Shown here: positions 13,201-25,865 of the stretch, piece after piece
Numbering within the stretch: the first letter of the stretch is position 1
Layout of the letters: every line of letters starts with the position of its first letter
From: Stylonectria norvegica
Taxonomy: Eukaryota; Ascomycota; Sordariomycetes; Hypocreales; Nectriaceae
Reading direction: 5' to 3'
DNA: 64,000 nt
NCBI GenBank assembly: GCA_014621405.1
Contig: JAANBC010000122.1
Location: 1-64,000 of the forward strand
The notes under the pieces: generated by a model
What the model was told of the DNA's origin: nothing
Seen by the model: the letters and a program-made list of their open reading frames with translations, nothing else
Database searches by the model: none
Position numbers and translations under genes: made by a program

Positions 13201-15740
13201 AGATTAATACTTTTATATAATAAGATAATAAGAAACCCTTAAATAAGATAATAAAGAAAGTTAGTATAATATAAGTCTAAGATAGCTTATTTATAAATCT
13301 TATTAAAAATAACTATAAGTAGCTAAGTAAAGCCTATAGCTTAAAGATATTTATAATAAGAGTAAAAAAGGGAATATATTTAAATATAAAGATTAGACTA
13401 GTTTATCTTATTTAAATAGAAGAATAAAAGCTTATATTAGCTTAAGACCTCTTAAAACTATTAATAAGGCTAAGCAGCTTAAAAAAAAAGCTTAATTAAA
13501 GTAATAATTAATATTAGATTAAAGATTAATATTATTATATACTTTTTAGCAGAGAAGTATAACTTTAATATTATATTAATATATATTAGAGCTATTTTCT
13601 ATTTATAAGATTATATCTTTTAGTTAGGATTATAAATATAAAATTATATATTAAAAATATCTAAATTTAGTAATATCTTTAAATTATAAAAAGAATAATT
13701 AGCTAATATTTTATTTTAAAAATACTTTTTATAAGAGTTATAAGAGTATTATTTAAATATAACTTAATAAAAAAGATACTTTTAAGTTATATTCTTAAAA
13801 GTATTAGAGTAAGAAGCCTAATAATAAGAGATATTAAATAGAAAGAGAATATAAGTATTATATCTAATTATTTAGCTATAATTATACTTATTATATTAAA
13901 ATATTATAAAAACTTAGAGATAAACCTATTAAATATAGAGTTATTAGGAAATCCTAGGATATATATTATAAAGTTACTTAAAGATAACTATATGAAAAGA
14001 GAGAAATAAATAGAATTATTATTCTAACTCCTTAATACTAAAGAATATAAGAAAGAGTTTTATATACTAATAAAGACTAAGTATTTTAATATTTTAGTAG
14101 AAATTGTATTTAAATATACTAAGAATATTAGATAATATAATATAACTATAATTTAATTAAGAACTAAAAAGCTATAAAAGATAAAATAATATAGAAGAAG
14201 AAAGAAATAAAGAAATATTTATATATAAGAAGTATTCTTATAGTAGCTAGAAATTAATATAATATATTAGAAAAAGAGTATTAAAATCTACCTAAGGGAT
14301 AATATATCTTTAAATAGAATAATACTAAAAGAAGATATTATATAAAAGTAAAAGAAGTGGCTAGAGACTTTATTATTAATAGACTATTTAATCTTATATA
14401 GTATATTATTACTCTAAGATTCTTATTAATAAAGAAAAGTTTAAGACTTTATAAAAGTTACTTAAAAGATATAAAGAACTAAGTAAAGAATACTTAATAC
14501 TTATAAAATAAGAGCTGTTTCTTTAAATTATATTTAATAAAGAAATAGTATTATTTTAGGACTTTATAAAAGTTAATATAATTAATAAAACTATTACTTT
14601 ACTATAAGTTATTAAGATTATATTATATTTAATCTAGTAAATCTAAGGAATTTAAGTTTCTAAAGCCTTAAAAGAATAATTAGTAAAGCTACTTTAAGAA
14701 AGAATAAATAGAGGAATTTTAAAAGAGTCTTATATTAGCTATAAGAGTTTATATATTCTAGTAATTAAGAAAGATAGTAGCCTAAGACTTATTAACTTAG
14801 TTACTAAGATTAATAAGATTATAATTAGAGATATTAGAATACCTCTAAAGATAAATAAATTCTTAAAAGACTTTAGAATATATAAGTTTCTATTATTATT
14901 AGATATTTTCTCTAATTATAATTAAATACCTCTTATTAAAAAGAGCAGGGATTTAATAATATTTATAATACTAATTAGACTTTTAAGAATATATATATTA
15001 TCTTAAGAAGCTATAAACTTAACAGCCTAATTTATAAGAGTAATAAATATAGTTCTTTATAACCTAGCCCTAGAGATATATAAAGCTTTCTTAAATAATA
15101 TTACTATTTAAGAACTAAAAAATACTTATAATAAGAAAAAAGCTTTATTAAGTATTTACTACTATATACTTAAATAACTTATTAATATTAATAAGACCTT
15201 AGTAAATATTAAGCTTTTAGGCTATATAATAATAGCTAAGAAGTCTTAGTATTATAAAATATTTATAATTATTATTAGTTATTTATATAATATAAGTAAT
15301 AAAAAGCTAGATATTATAAAGATTATTAAGCTACTTAAATAGAAAGATTATACCTATCTAAGAAATATACCTTCTTAGGCCTAGCTAGCTATTATTAATA
15401 TTAGGTAGAATACTATATTTAGCTAAGTAAACTTATAAGCTACTTATTAAGAAAAGATATAGCCTTTACTTAAAGTATTAAATAAAAAATATTCTTAGAG
15501 ATAGTAAGAGTATACTTAGTTAAATAGCCTGTCTTAGTCTTAATTAGCTATTTAAAATAATATAAAGCTATTATACTTATATATAATAGTTACTTAATAG
15601 GCTAGGGAGCCTATTTAATATAAGTTATAAATAGAAAAAGATACTTTATATAATATAAATTAAGAGTCTAGATTAATACTAAAAGAAACTATAATACTAT
15701 AAATAGGGAATACTAAGCAGTTTATTTAGTATTTTAAAGG

Positions 15741-16412
15741 CTATTTTATAGAGGGAATAAACCACACACCAACCCCAGGTCTGATATAATAGACTTTATC
15801 TAAAGAGATTGTCTTTTAGGAAGGCTTGGATTATATTAGATCTAATAGTTTAAGAAGGTCAGAGGTTAATTAGATAGATAGAAAGGCAGAGAAAAATTAA
15901 TATAATAAAGAGGCTGCTAATAAATTAAATAATCCTCTTATGTTAGGGATCAGAAGCGCCCTCTTTTCCCTATGTTATTTTTCGCGTTTTCTATAGACCT
16001 GTATAGGTCAAGTACTTAAAGGGACTGCTAGGTCCAGTCAGACTAAAAAGATCATCGCTCTCCAGTCTTAAAGATAGAGGATTATTCAATTTATTAGCAG
16101 CCTCTTTATTATATTAATTTATCTCTGCCTTTCTATCTATCTAATTAACCTCTGACCTTCTCGAACCATCGGATCTAATACGATCTAAGCCTTCCTAAAA
16201 AGACGATCTCTTTAGATAAATTCCGTTGCATCTGAGCTAGGGTTGGTGTGTGGTTTATTCTCTCTATAAACTCTGTCTTTAAGACTAGAGAGCGATAGTC
16301 TTTCTAGTCTGACTAGACCTAGCAGTCCCTTTAAGTACTTAACCTATATAAGTCTATAAAAAAACGCAAAAAATAACATAGGGAAAAGGGGGCGCTTCTG
16401 ATCCCTAATATA
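15741..16412 (-). repeat. LTR-like repeat, copy 2, inverted and split by copy 3
   Basis: Positions 15741-15940 are the reverse complement of the 3' part of the 330-bp repeat, and 16271-16412 are the reverse complement of its 5' part. Together they make one inverted copy, interrupted by the forward copy at 15941-16270. The inverted copy itself interrupts the RNase H region of the Gypsy-like relic, whose frame resumes just after it. A CTAT is present on both sides. Confidence 0.8.
15941..16270 (+). repeat. LTR-like repeat, copy 3, nested and youngest
   Basis: A full 330-bp copy starting TGTTAGGGATC and ending CTCTCTATAAA, inserted into the inverted copy. CTCT lies on both sides, a possible 4-bp target duplication. 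It keeps far more G, C and CpG than copy 1 (for example GATCATCGCTCTCC where copy 1 has GATTATTACTCTCT). It therefore inserted later, or escaped most RIP. It is best explained as a solo LTR, though a short non-autonomous element is possible. Confidence 0.8.
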
Positions 16413-18000
16413 CTATAAAGCTATATATATAAAGTTATCTTTATTTTTAAGATAAATGCCTAAGTTTTTATTTACTAGTTTAATAATAGTACTAATAATA
16501 TTCTAAGCATATTAATAATTTAATAAATTAATTATATCTAGCTATTTAACTTTATAATTAAATATATTTTTAGTAAACTTAATAAAGTTATAAATAATTT
16601 ATTATAAAAAGAGTATAAAAGACTATTTAATTATATAATTTAAAGGTTTAAGAAAGATATTAAAAACTTTATTAATAAGTAACTTAATATTATTTTTATA
16701 AAGCTCTTATTTCTACTTAAAAGTTACTTAAAGAATTATTAGGCTATAATATAATAGTTAAAGATAATAATTAAATTACTAGCTATAATAGTAAGGCAGT
16801 ACTAGATCTTTAAACTATAAGCTATAAAGTATATAATATAAGAGAATTACTTATAGAGAGAACTTATAATAAAGGGAAAGTGTTTAAAGCTAGTAAAAAA
16901 TAACTTAACTACTTAAAAAAAGCTTATTAAAATATATTATTTAAATAATAGTTATAAAGAGAGAGATACTACTAATAAAATACTATTTAAATTATATAAC
17001 TAAATAAGAATATAGAATAATACTACTAATATAATCTCTATTTACTTAAAGTATTAAGTATATAACCTTAAAAGACTAAGAGATTATATTATTCTAACTA
17101 TTTCTATATTATTATAAATAAAAATATATTATAATACTTAGTACTTATTATTTAATTATAAGTAAGGCTACTTAAGTAAAGCTAGATATAATCTTATTAA
17201 ATAGGTAGAAGCTAAACTATTAAAGAATATAACTAGCTGCTTCTTTATTAAGTTTATTTAAAAAATTATTAATAAGTATAGAATACTTGCTATTATTATT
17301 ATAAATAGTAGATATAAGTTTAAAATAGAGTTTAAAGTTACTTAGGAGGGCTATAATATAAAGATTATATTAATATCTTTTTATAATTTAAAAGCTAATA
17401 GTCTAATTAAAGCTAGATATAATATTCTTATTATTATTATAATAAAGCTAGCTTATTATAATAGAAGCTAGAAGAAATATCTGCATACTATCCTCCTAGC
17501 TAACTATATAGCTATATAGGTATTATATAGGAAATTAGCATTTTATTTAATATATAAATAAGAGCCTCTCTTACTTATTAAGATTAAATTCCTAACTTAG
17601 AGACTAGTTAACTAAAATATTATAAAGACTCTAAAAGACTTTTTAAAGGCTTATATATAAGTCCTAAAAAGACTAAAGTTAGATATTTAAGTAATAAGAG
17701 TAAAAGTTATAGAATTTAAGACTAAGATTATAGCTTAAATAGATATATTAAATATATATATTTTATATAAAGTTATACTCTAATTAAAGGATTTAGTCTT
17801 AAAGTATAATATATTTTAAAAGTTTAACTACTTTAAAACTACTAAGATAAAAATAAAGTAAGAGAGTTTTTATTAAGTTAAGTGGATTAACTTATTGCTT
17901 AATAGTTACTTAAAAGATTACTATCTTAAAATACTTAATAATATAAGGCTAAAAAGAATAATAAGTAGTAAGTATTTAAAGAAATTTATTAAAGATAAAG

Positions 18001-19320
18001 ACAGATAATAGAGATTAAATATAAATAATTAGCTATTATTATATTAAAAAGTCTTCTTATAAAGTAAAATTAAAGCTAATAATAACTATAAAAAAGATAA
18101 TATATTAGACTACTCTTTATTTAATATAGATTTAAACTATAACTTAAATAATTTTAATACTACTTATATTCTCTTAAGAGCTAAAGATAAGTTTAAAAAG
18201 AAAAGCAGATTTAAATTAGAAAATAAAAGCCTAAATATTAATAATTCCTTAAGTAATAAAGAAAATAAAAAAGAAGAGAAGATTAGTATCTAATAATAAG
18301 ACTAAGTACTTAATTCTATAGTTATTAGGTTCTTAAAGAAAGTTAAAAAAGAGACTAAGCTAAGAAAGTTAGCTAAGATATATACCTTAAAACCCTAATA
18401 GATAGCTAAGGATACCTTAGATATACTATAATAATAAGTAGAAGTATAGCTTTTAAGCTTAATAAAAGATAAGAAGAAGAAGTATTAGAACCTTAAATAT
18501 AATAACTAAGAATATTAGCTTTATATTTAGTATTATTAATAAGAGAAGAAGATTACTAATAGATAATAATAATATAAAATAAGATAAATACCTCTCTTTA
18601 AATCTTAAATATATTACTCTAAGAACCTTAGATATTATTATAGATATAAATAAATAAGAAAAAAGAAAAAGAAATAGCTATAAATTATATTAAATATTTA
18701 ATTATATAATTAGACTACCTGCCTATAACTTACTAATACTTAAAAAGAGTTAATTCCCTAATAATAAAGCCTATTATTAATTTTATTAACCTCTAAAACT
18801 AATTTTTTCTATACTATATCTTGCCTCTAACTGCTGCAAAAAGGCTACTTATTTATTAAATAAGAATAGCTTATATTATTAAAATAAGATACCTTTATTA
18901 AAGATACTAATTAAGCCTCCTAAACTACTAATATATTAACTAAGAATAAGTTAAGAGCTCTAGCTTTAAATTCTATAGTTAGAAACTAATACTTAGAAAG
19001 AAACTGCTATTTATAATTAGAATTATTTTATTAAATATAATTACTATAATTACTACTCTTAAAACCTTAAATTAATATATAATAAACTAATAATATAAAT
19101 ATATAAATAATATAGTAAAAATTAATATATAGATATAGCTCTTATATAAAAATAAAATTAGTAGGGGAAAAGGCTTTAAATAGTAAGATTATATAGCTTG
19201 CAAATTAGTATAAAATAGTCTTTAAAAAGAGAATATATAGACCTATTAATATTATTATAAAGAAGAAGAGATTTAATAGTTATAAGGGATTAATAAGAGA
19301 AATATTAGCTATAGCCTATG
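18001..19320. other. AT-rich RIP-like DNA, origin unknown
   Basis: This segment lies downstream of the retroelement relic. It is lysine/asparagine-like in every frame and full of stops. I found no LTR copy and no recognisable domain. It ends at a sharp compositional boundary near 19320. Confidence 0.5.
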
Positions 19321-20076
19321 CGGCGGCGTTCTAGGCTAGAAGAGCTATTACCCGGCTCTTATAGCTGGGGGTGGCTATAGTAGATTTTATATAGGAAAAA
19401 TATTTTGAAACAAGTGTAGCTTTGGTCTTCTGTAGCTCATCGCATTTCCCGATTTGGAGTCCATTCGACAAGTCGTGCATGAAGGATCCCGTGACGCTAA
19501 AACTCTTCGAAATCGACCTCGTTCGTATCGTCGCGGCCGTGGAAACCGCCTCCCCCTTGACTAACATCCCCGGCTTCGTCTAGTTTCGATAGTGGAATGT
19601 CTCAAGCTGCTCTGTTCCCGTGGCTTTTGCATCTGCTAGGTGATGGATGATGCCTCTGCTGCAACTGAATGAGCGTCCGCACCAGATCACCGGCTAGATA
19701 GACCGGGTCTCATCGACATTCCCTTCCATGGCTAGTGGTCGTTAGATTGCAGCCCAACGCTTGATCCTCCCATTGTCATCCCTAGCCTTCCCCGCATCGG
19801 GCGGACGACGCCATCGTGATAGAGTATTCGAGAGCGTCCTTGTGATGTTATCGTTCCCGTGTTTGATCTGATGCCCCGCGATCGCAGCTGGCTTCTAGTG
19901 TCCACATCAAGAGATGGAAATATATAAGTGCCTTCTCTCCTATCTCGACAGGTTTAATACACTTGACTCTGCCATCTTCATCACCGCTTCTTCATCTCCC
20001 TTCATCACTGTCTACAATACAATACATAATAACAACTTTGAATTTCTTCAACATCTCAAACACATCACCGTGCACC
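19321..20076. other. Boundary region and upstream region of the dioxygenase gene
   Basis: Composition changes within a few tens of bases from AT-rich to normal, CpG-containing DNA. A short mixed patch remains at about 19320-19400. No credible gene precedes the dioxygenase start. Confidence 0.5.
19921..19927 (+). promoter_or_regulatory. TATA-like box of the 2OG dioxygenase gene
   Basis: TATATAA lies 150 nt before the proposed ATG at 20077 and is followed by a pyrimidine-rich leader. Position and context fit a fungal core promoter. This is inference only. Confidence 0.4.
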
Positions 20077-21212
20077 ATGGCTACTATGACGATGACAGCT
20101 ATCGCGCCGCCCAAAGTCGTGGGCCCCAAGACTCTAGTTGCCACTCGGCCGTCAGAGAACCTCCCACAATTCCTTATCGACGAGGCCAGGAAAATCGTCC
20201 CTGTGACCTTTGATGCCAAGAAGCACCTGAACGTAATGCACCCAAGCAAGATCTACACCATGAAGGACATCGGTCTTGAAGGGCATGGAATCTCAACGAC
20301 TGCCGCCTCAGTACCGTTCTCGCTATTTACACCAGAGGCTATCCAGCAGATGAGAGCCGAGATTTTCAGTGACTCTGTTCTTGAGACCTGCCAATATACG
20401 TCAGACTTCGCAAAGAACATGATCAGAGGCTTTGGTCCTTCGTGAGTTTACCTCACCTCGCGTATCTGGAATCTTCTAACTTTGTATCAGACTAGCTCCT
20501 TTCATCTTTGACGCTTGGCATAGCCCGGAAGTCCTCGCGACCATCTCCAAAATCGCTGGCATCGAGCTCGTCCCTGCAATCGAGTTCGACGTTGGCCACA
20601 TCAATATCTCTATCGACGATGTGATCACCGAGGTCACACAAAGCAAGGACAGGGCATACCAAGACAACGACGATATGTCCGCGTTCGCCTGGCACAAAGA
20701 CAGTTACCCTTTTGTCTGTGTTACCATGCTTTCCGACTGTACCGGCATGCTTGGAGGCGAGACAGCGATACGCACTGGAACGGGTGAGGTAATGAAAGTT
20801 CGAGGACCGTCTCAGGTATGTCAAAGCCCGGATTTGCACAAAAGAAGACATAGACTAACTCTTCATATAGGGCACTGCAGTCGTCATGCAAGGCAGATAC
20901 ATTGAGCATCAAGCATTGAAAGCACTTGGTGGCCGAGAACGAATCAGCATGGTGACTTCGTTCAGACCCAAATCGTCTCTCATCAGGGATGAGACCGTCC
21001 TCACAGGTGTTCGAGGCATCAGCAATCTTCCCGAGCTATACAACCAGTACACACAGTACAGGTTGGACATACTCGAGGAGCGCATGCGAGTCCAGTCCAA
21101 GAAGCTACGGGAACGTGAGCGCGCCAAGCGCAGTTTTGATACTGCCCAAGCTAGGGTGTTTTTGAACGAGCAGAAGCAGTTCCTAGAGGCCATGTTGATG
21201 GAGTTGGTCTAG
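20077..21212 (+). CDS. 2-oxoglutarate/Fe(II)-dependent dioxygenase family protein
   Basis: Three exons (20077-20441, 20491-20815, 20871-21212) give 343 aa. Both introns are GT-AG; the first carries a CTAAC branch-like site. The iron triad is visible as His190 and Asp192 (WHKDS), with distal His243 (YIEHQ). Arg254 or Arg262 could bind the 2-oxoglutarate carboxylate. Family members oxidise a substrate with O2 and 2-oxoglutarate; this uncharacterised fungal branch has no known substrate. The C-terminal 80 residues are charged and probably helical (RMRVQSKKLRERERAKR). No signal peptide or membrane segment is seen, so a soluble enzyme is expected. It is the first gene after the RIP block and converges on the dehydrogenase gene. 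The start was chosen as the ATG in CACCATGG context; an upstream in-frame ATG at 19963 is less likely. Confidence 0.85.
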
Positions 21213-21858
21213 TGAAGATATTGTGTCTTTTGGTACACAAATACCGTCCTTTGCAGGACGGGAAAATTGGGACTAGCCCTAGTTGCTGTGAGAGGATTAA
21301 TAGGTGGTCAATTAGCCTGCAGAAGTTTGTATAGTGATTTAGCAAAGATTGAAATTGAAAGAGCTTGTCTTCATCATAGTTATCACGAGTCTCTTCCGCT
21401 TTCTTAGGGGCTCAATAACAACAACAGAGTCGCCAAAATGAGTAAAGACCCTGTGGATGCTTATAAATCCAAATCGAGATGGCTGGTCAGAATTTGGATT
21501 GGAAAGCTGACCCCCTGAAGCGTAACGAAGGTTGAAGCATCACACTTTCGTAAGTATTAAGCGTTTAAGGTGAATTTCAAGTCATCATGGTGAATCTGCA
21601 TATCTTCACTCGTTGGAGTAGAGTGGAGAGTGGAGTCCCGGCTCAAACAGACTTTTTTGCGCAATCTCTGAAACAAAACGCATACGTTGCAACGATATGA
21701 CGCTCCTGTTGGGCAGTTTCAGGCATCATGCTCCTTCGGACCGCACCCCAGCGGTAACAAACAGCGTGATACTCAGAATTGATTTCAAGAGACGAGAAAC
21801 CGAGTCAATTACATGCAACACATGGAGCATTATCGACTTCAACTTGATTTTAAACCTT
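21213..21858. other. Convergent intergenic region
   Basis: Shared 3' region between the dioxygenase and D-2-hydroxyacid dehydrogenase genes. No gene seen. Confidence 0.5.
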
Positions 21859-23082
21859 CTAATAGCCTAGTGACTTGTTTACCTTGTTGATGAGCTGCTC
21901 GCCACGCACTCGCCGCCTCAAGTTCTCAGCCAATATTTTGAGAGCCCTTTCGTTATAATGCGTCGAATTCCCACTGACGTGCGGAGTGATGATGACATTC
22001 TTGGCCTTCCATAATGGATGATCTGAAGGTAAAGGCTCTGGATCAGTCACATCAAGCGCTGCCCCCTTGATGACTCCTTCATTGAGCGCCAGAATCAACT
22101 CTTCAGTGTCCACGATCGGTCCCCTTCCAACGTTGGTGATGAAGGCTTTCCTTTTTCCGAGTAGCTGGAATTGTTCTCTCGATATCATGTGGCGAGTCAG
22201 CGAGGTAAGGGGCAGTGTAATTACTAGCCAGTCGAGGCCCTCGAGAAAGTTGTTTAATTGAGCTGTTCCGTGAAACCATCGAGATGGTATTTCTCCCCTT
22301 GAGTCTCCCAAACCTGGCTCGGTGTACGAGTCGTCTTTTCTGGATTCAGGGGTAGGCCGCTCGTGGAGTGTGAAGGCATGGACATCCATCCCGAGAGCTT
22401 GGGCTAATCGAGCGCATTGTCGGCCAATACAGCCGTATCCTAGGACGCCCCTATAACGCATTAGTCCTTCTAACTTGGGTCTTGGTGGATTATGGAGTAC
22501 GTACATGCGCAAGCCGACCGCGTCCTCGGTATCTTCGTCTGATATAGGTTTGACCCACGAGCTCGTCTTCTGGTTGTCCCAGTGATCGTAAACTAATTTC
22601 ATCAGTTCCAACATCCTAGTTGCACCTGTACGCAGAAACGGAGACTGCTTACGGTGATGCTGAAAGCTCAAAAAGGTAGCAATTACCCATTCAGAAATTT
22701 GAGGCCTACCACTCATCAGCCTTTGACCAATATTATTGATAGTGCCTGCTCACGGATGGACCCCATTTGCAGTACAGAAGGCAATATTCCTGTCTTCGAA
22801 AATCGCTGTGCCCATAGCTTGATTGCACCCAGCGCTAAGTAGTTGCACGTATTGAAGATTTGTTGCTTGCTCCTTAGGCGGGAATGAGTTCCATGTGAAA
22901 AGTACGGTGACCGTCTCCCAGACCTCCTGGGATATCTCGACAGGGACCTTGGTGTCATACATGCCACATCGGTGGGTGACCACTCGTATTCCGGGGCTGA
23001 TGGCCGCTAGACTCTCGATATAGGGCTCGGGAGGGTCCCATGGCATAATGACCAAGAGAACTTCGGGAGTGGTTGTTGCCAT
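21859..23082 (-). CDS. D-isomer-specific 2-hydroxyacid dehydrogenase
   Basis: Four exons on the minus strand (22754-23082, 22653-22705, 22505-22592, 21859-22450) give 353 aa. The enzyme family interconverts 2-hydroxyacids and 2-oxoacids with NAD(P). The nucleotide-binding loop GYGCIG is at 161-166. The catalytic Arg266 (NVGRGP), Glu295 (DPEP) and His314 (TPHVSG) are all present. The protein is cytosolic by appearance. Introns 2 and 3 are 60 and 54 nt, multiples of three without stops. A naive ORF therefore reads through them; their removal restores the family-like join QHHLYDHW and the join before GVLGYG. The start is the ATG at 23082; an upstream in-frame TTG is not a eukaryotic start. Substrate (glyoxylate, hydroxypyruvate or another) cannot be told from sequence. 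Confidence 0.88.
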
Positions 23083-24100
23083 GATGCGTGACGCCTTGTT
23101 ATCGGCCAAGCTTCAATCGATGAAAATATCACGTTCAAGGTTACCGTGAAACTGAGCAGCAAAATTGCACGATTGAGTCGAAAAGTACTCCTACTCGTTG
23201 AAAATAAAAGAATCGAGGTCCGGACGTATTGCGAAGGCAACTAGAAGAACGAAATCTATGCTATCAGGTAAGAGCTCTCTTTCAGTTCGCCTATAGTGGC
23301 AAAGCGTTTTGTCGAGATCTCAGGGGAAGTTGGAGTTTATGTAAGACTGAAATGGCATTTATGAGAGGGATTTGTTAGTTAAAGCTGTCTACTAGAGAAG
23401 CCGGAAGTCGGGGCTGTCCCGGTGGCGGAGGCGTCTGATTATTTAACTAGTCTATGAGAGGCCGCGATGCTTGGTTGTGGGGGTTGCGTTGTCCAAGCGT
23501 GATCCCCGCCCCGACTATCTATATCGGGAAATGATAATGAGAGACACCGAGCCATATTCGGTAAGGATGACAGAAATAATAGACTCCATATTTGGGCTTG
23601 TCTCGCCCTTAAGGAGGTTTTGTAAGCCGAAACGAAACCCCTTGGCAAATATCACGAATGGCATACCCCACGATTTCCCCAGTATGCATGTATGGGGTAG
23701 CCATGTAGGTAGGCTTCGAGACAACGTGGTAAACCTCACTATTCCTCTTGAAGTAAGGGGAATGAGAGCCTACCCGGCCCCAAGGATGACCGGGGAACAT
23801 CGCTCCACCGAGACGTTTACCCCAGACCTGCCCCGGACTTTGGAAGGGGCGAAGACCCATGGACAAGCCCATATCCTCGTCGTGAGGTGATCATCAGGTT
23901 ACCTCACCAAAGTCAACTAAGCGGTTCTAAATTCACCTTGCGCGTTAGTCGGTTCATTCACGTACCTTGAAGTCTTGTATGGAAACATGTATAAAGCCCA
24001 AGACAGACCCCGATCTTCTCGACGATCTTAGGCGTCATCTACACCACTACCCAACAATTCACCTCTTTGAACTTTCTACACCGGATAAAAAGGAAGAATC
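23083..24100. other. Divergent promoter region
   Basis: One kilobase between the dehydrogenase (-) and permease (+) starts. A 139-codon open frame at 23471-23890 lacks domain features and codon structure, so I do not call it. Otherwise no gene is seen. Confidence 0.5.
23990..23996 (+). promoter_or_regulatory. TATA-like box of the amino-acid permease gene
   Basis: TATAAAG lies about 105 nt upstream of the permease ATG and is followed by a C/T-rich leader, a typical fungal arrangement. Not tested. Confidence 0.4.
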
Positions 24101-25865
24101 ATGAATCTACCCACCACCACCAGCCCTCGGGCCTCTGTCGAAAAGTACGGAAATGACCTCAAGCACGTTGAGTCTCCAGCCTCAAGCCCAGACAACCGGG
24201 ACTTCTCCCTTTCTGGAAACCCAGACGGTCTGAAGCGAGACCTATCCAACCGAAAGGTCCAACTCGTTGCTATCGGTGGTTCCATCGGTACGGCCTTATT
24301 CCTCAGTATCGGCGGCGTGTTGCACAGGTCGGGGCCTGGTAGTCTGTTCCTGGCTTTTCTCGTGTATAACTGCATGCTTGCGTTGGTGAACAATTGCATG
24401 GCTGAGATGTCGGTGTATATGCCAGTCAGTGGTGGTTTCATCCGCATGGCTGGCCACTGGGTTGACGAAGCACTTGGATTTATGGTGGGGTGGAACTTCT
24501 TCTTTTACCAGGTTGTCGTGATTCCCTTCGAGATCACGGCGCTGAGCCTAGTTTTGTCATATTGGAGTGAAGATATACCAGTTGCTGCAATCTGTGGTGG
24601 TTGCATCGTGCTCTATTTGTAAGTTTTGATGCCATACTCCCTCTATAAACTCCGCATGCTAACATGTCATGTTCCTTAGCTGCCTCAACGTCTACGCCGT
24701 CGCCGTCTACGGAGAAGCCGAGTTCTGGCTATCCAGCGGAAAAGTTCTTCTAATCACAATTCTTTTCGTCTTTGCCTTCGTCGCTATGGTCGGCGGTAAC
24801 CCGCAACACGATGCCTTTGGTTTTCGCTATTGGAAGAACCCTGGCGCCTTCGCCGAATACTCGAGCACCGGGACGCTCGGAAAGTTTGAAGGATTTTTGG
24901 CTGCCCTCTGGTCAGCTTCATTCACCTGTGTTGGGCCGGAATATGTTTCGATGATGGCTGCCGAAGCAAAGCACCCTCGCGTTTACGTCAAGACAGCCTT
25001 CAAGATCGTATACTGGCGCCTGGCCTTTTTCTTCTTAGGCGGAGCTCTCGCCGTAGGAATTCTCGTTCCTTACAACGACCCTACTTTGACAGCAATTTAC
25101 TCCGTTGGAAGTGGAAGCAGCGGAAGCGCGGCTGCGTCCCCCTATATTATCGCAATGAGCAATCTTGGCATCAAGGTTCTGCCGCATATCATCACCACGC
25201 TTATAGCCACTACCATATTTTCTGCTGGAAATACCTACACTTACTGTGCGACGAGAAGTCTATACAGCTTAGCACTCGAAGGCCGGGCACCTAACTTCCT
25301 CCGGAGATGCACGAAAAAAGGAGTGCCGATCTACTGCTTCCTCATTGTTATGCTATTCCCGTTCTTTTCGTTTTTGCAACTCTCAAACAGCTCGGCAACT
25401 GTTCTCGGGTGGCTCATCAACTTGGCCACTGGCGCTACTGTTATTGACTACGTCGTCATATGCATCACCTACATCCGTTTCCACAAAGCATGCAAGGCCC
25501 AGGGCTTCGATCGATCGAAACTACCTTACAAGGGTCGATTTCAGCCTTGGAGCGGATACATCGGCCTCGTGTGGATGATCCTCGTCGTTTTCTGCTACGG
25601 ATACTCAAGCTTCAAGCCCTGGGATATCAGCTCTTTCTTCACCAACTACTCTATGCTGATCCTCTCACCTCTTCTCTTTATGGGCTGGAAAGTCACCCAC
25701 CGCACCAAACTCATTAGCCCGACAGAAGTCGACCTTGTCTGGGATGCTCCATATATCACGGCGTATGAGGAGGCACTCAACGAGCCACCGATCGGGTTCT
25801 TTAGAGACGTGTGGAACACGATGCGCTTCAAGAAAGCGAGTCGGCAAGTAGAGGCGATGCCGTGA
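24101..25865 (+). CDS. Amino-acid permease (YAT/APC family)
   Basis: Two exons (24101-24618, 24680-25865) give 567 aa. The N-terminal 45 residues are hydrophilic. The APC-type first segment follows (RKVQLVAIGGSIGTALFLSIGG), then about twelve hydrophobic segments. Family features are the FVGW-like turn seen here as GFMVGWNFFFYQ, PEYVSMMAAEAKHPR, and FSAGNTYTYCATRSLYSLALEGRAP. The cytosolic tail carries EVDLVWDAP, as in fungal proton-coupled amino-acid permeases. It should sit in the plasma membrane and import amino acids with protons. Which amino acids cannot be told; the family includes general and acidic amino-acid carriers. It lies divergent from the dehydrogenase gene and upstream of two flavin oxidoreductase genes, which may point to a nitrogen-use neighbourhood. 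Confidence 0.92.

Larger units (their letters stand above)
10700..18000 (+). mobile_element. Ty3/Gypsy retrotransposon relic, RIP-degraded and interrupted
   Basis: The plus strand carries, in order, decayed Gypsy domains. A Gag zinc knuckle at 12412-12456 keeps exact CX2CX4HX4C spacing, but each Cys or His is now Tyr, as G-to-A and C-to-T changes would produce. Reverse transcriptase lies at about 14700-15190, with its YLDD-type active site now read FLNN at about 15090. RNase H begins at about 15520, is cut at 15740, and resumes at about 16413. Integrase core remnants (AIIIINSRYKFK, SFYNLKANS) lie at about 17180-17420. A C-terminal part lies at about 17750-17990. The domain order RT-RNase H-integrase indicates Gypsy rather than Copia. 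The element cannot be active. Outer ends are uncertain. Confidence 0.8.

Noticed and set aside
22750..23109. Longer N-terminus of the dehydrogenase from 23109
   Set aside because: The codon at 23109 is TTG; the first in-frame ATG is at 23082 and gives a normal start for the family.
23471..23890. 139-codon plus-strand open frame between dehydrogenase and permease
   Set aside because: No domain, an opposing open frame on the other strand, and it lies in the divergent promoter region.
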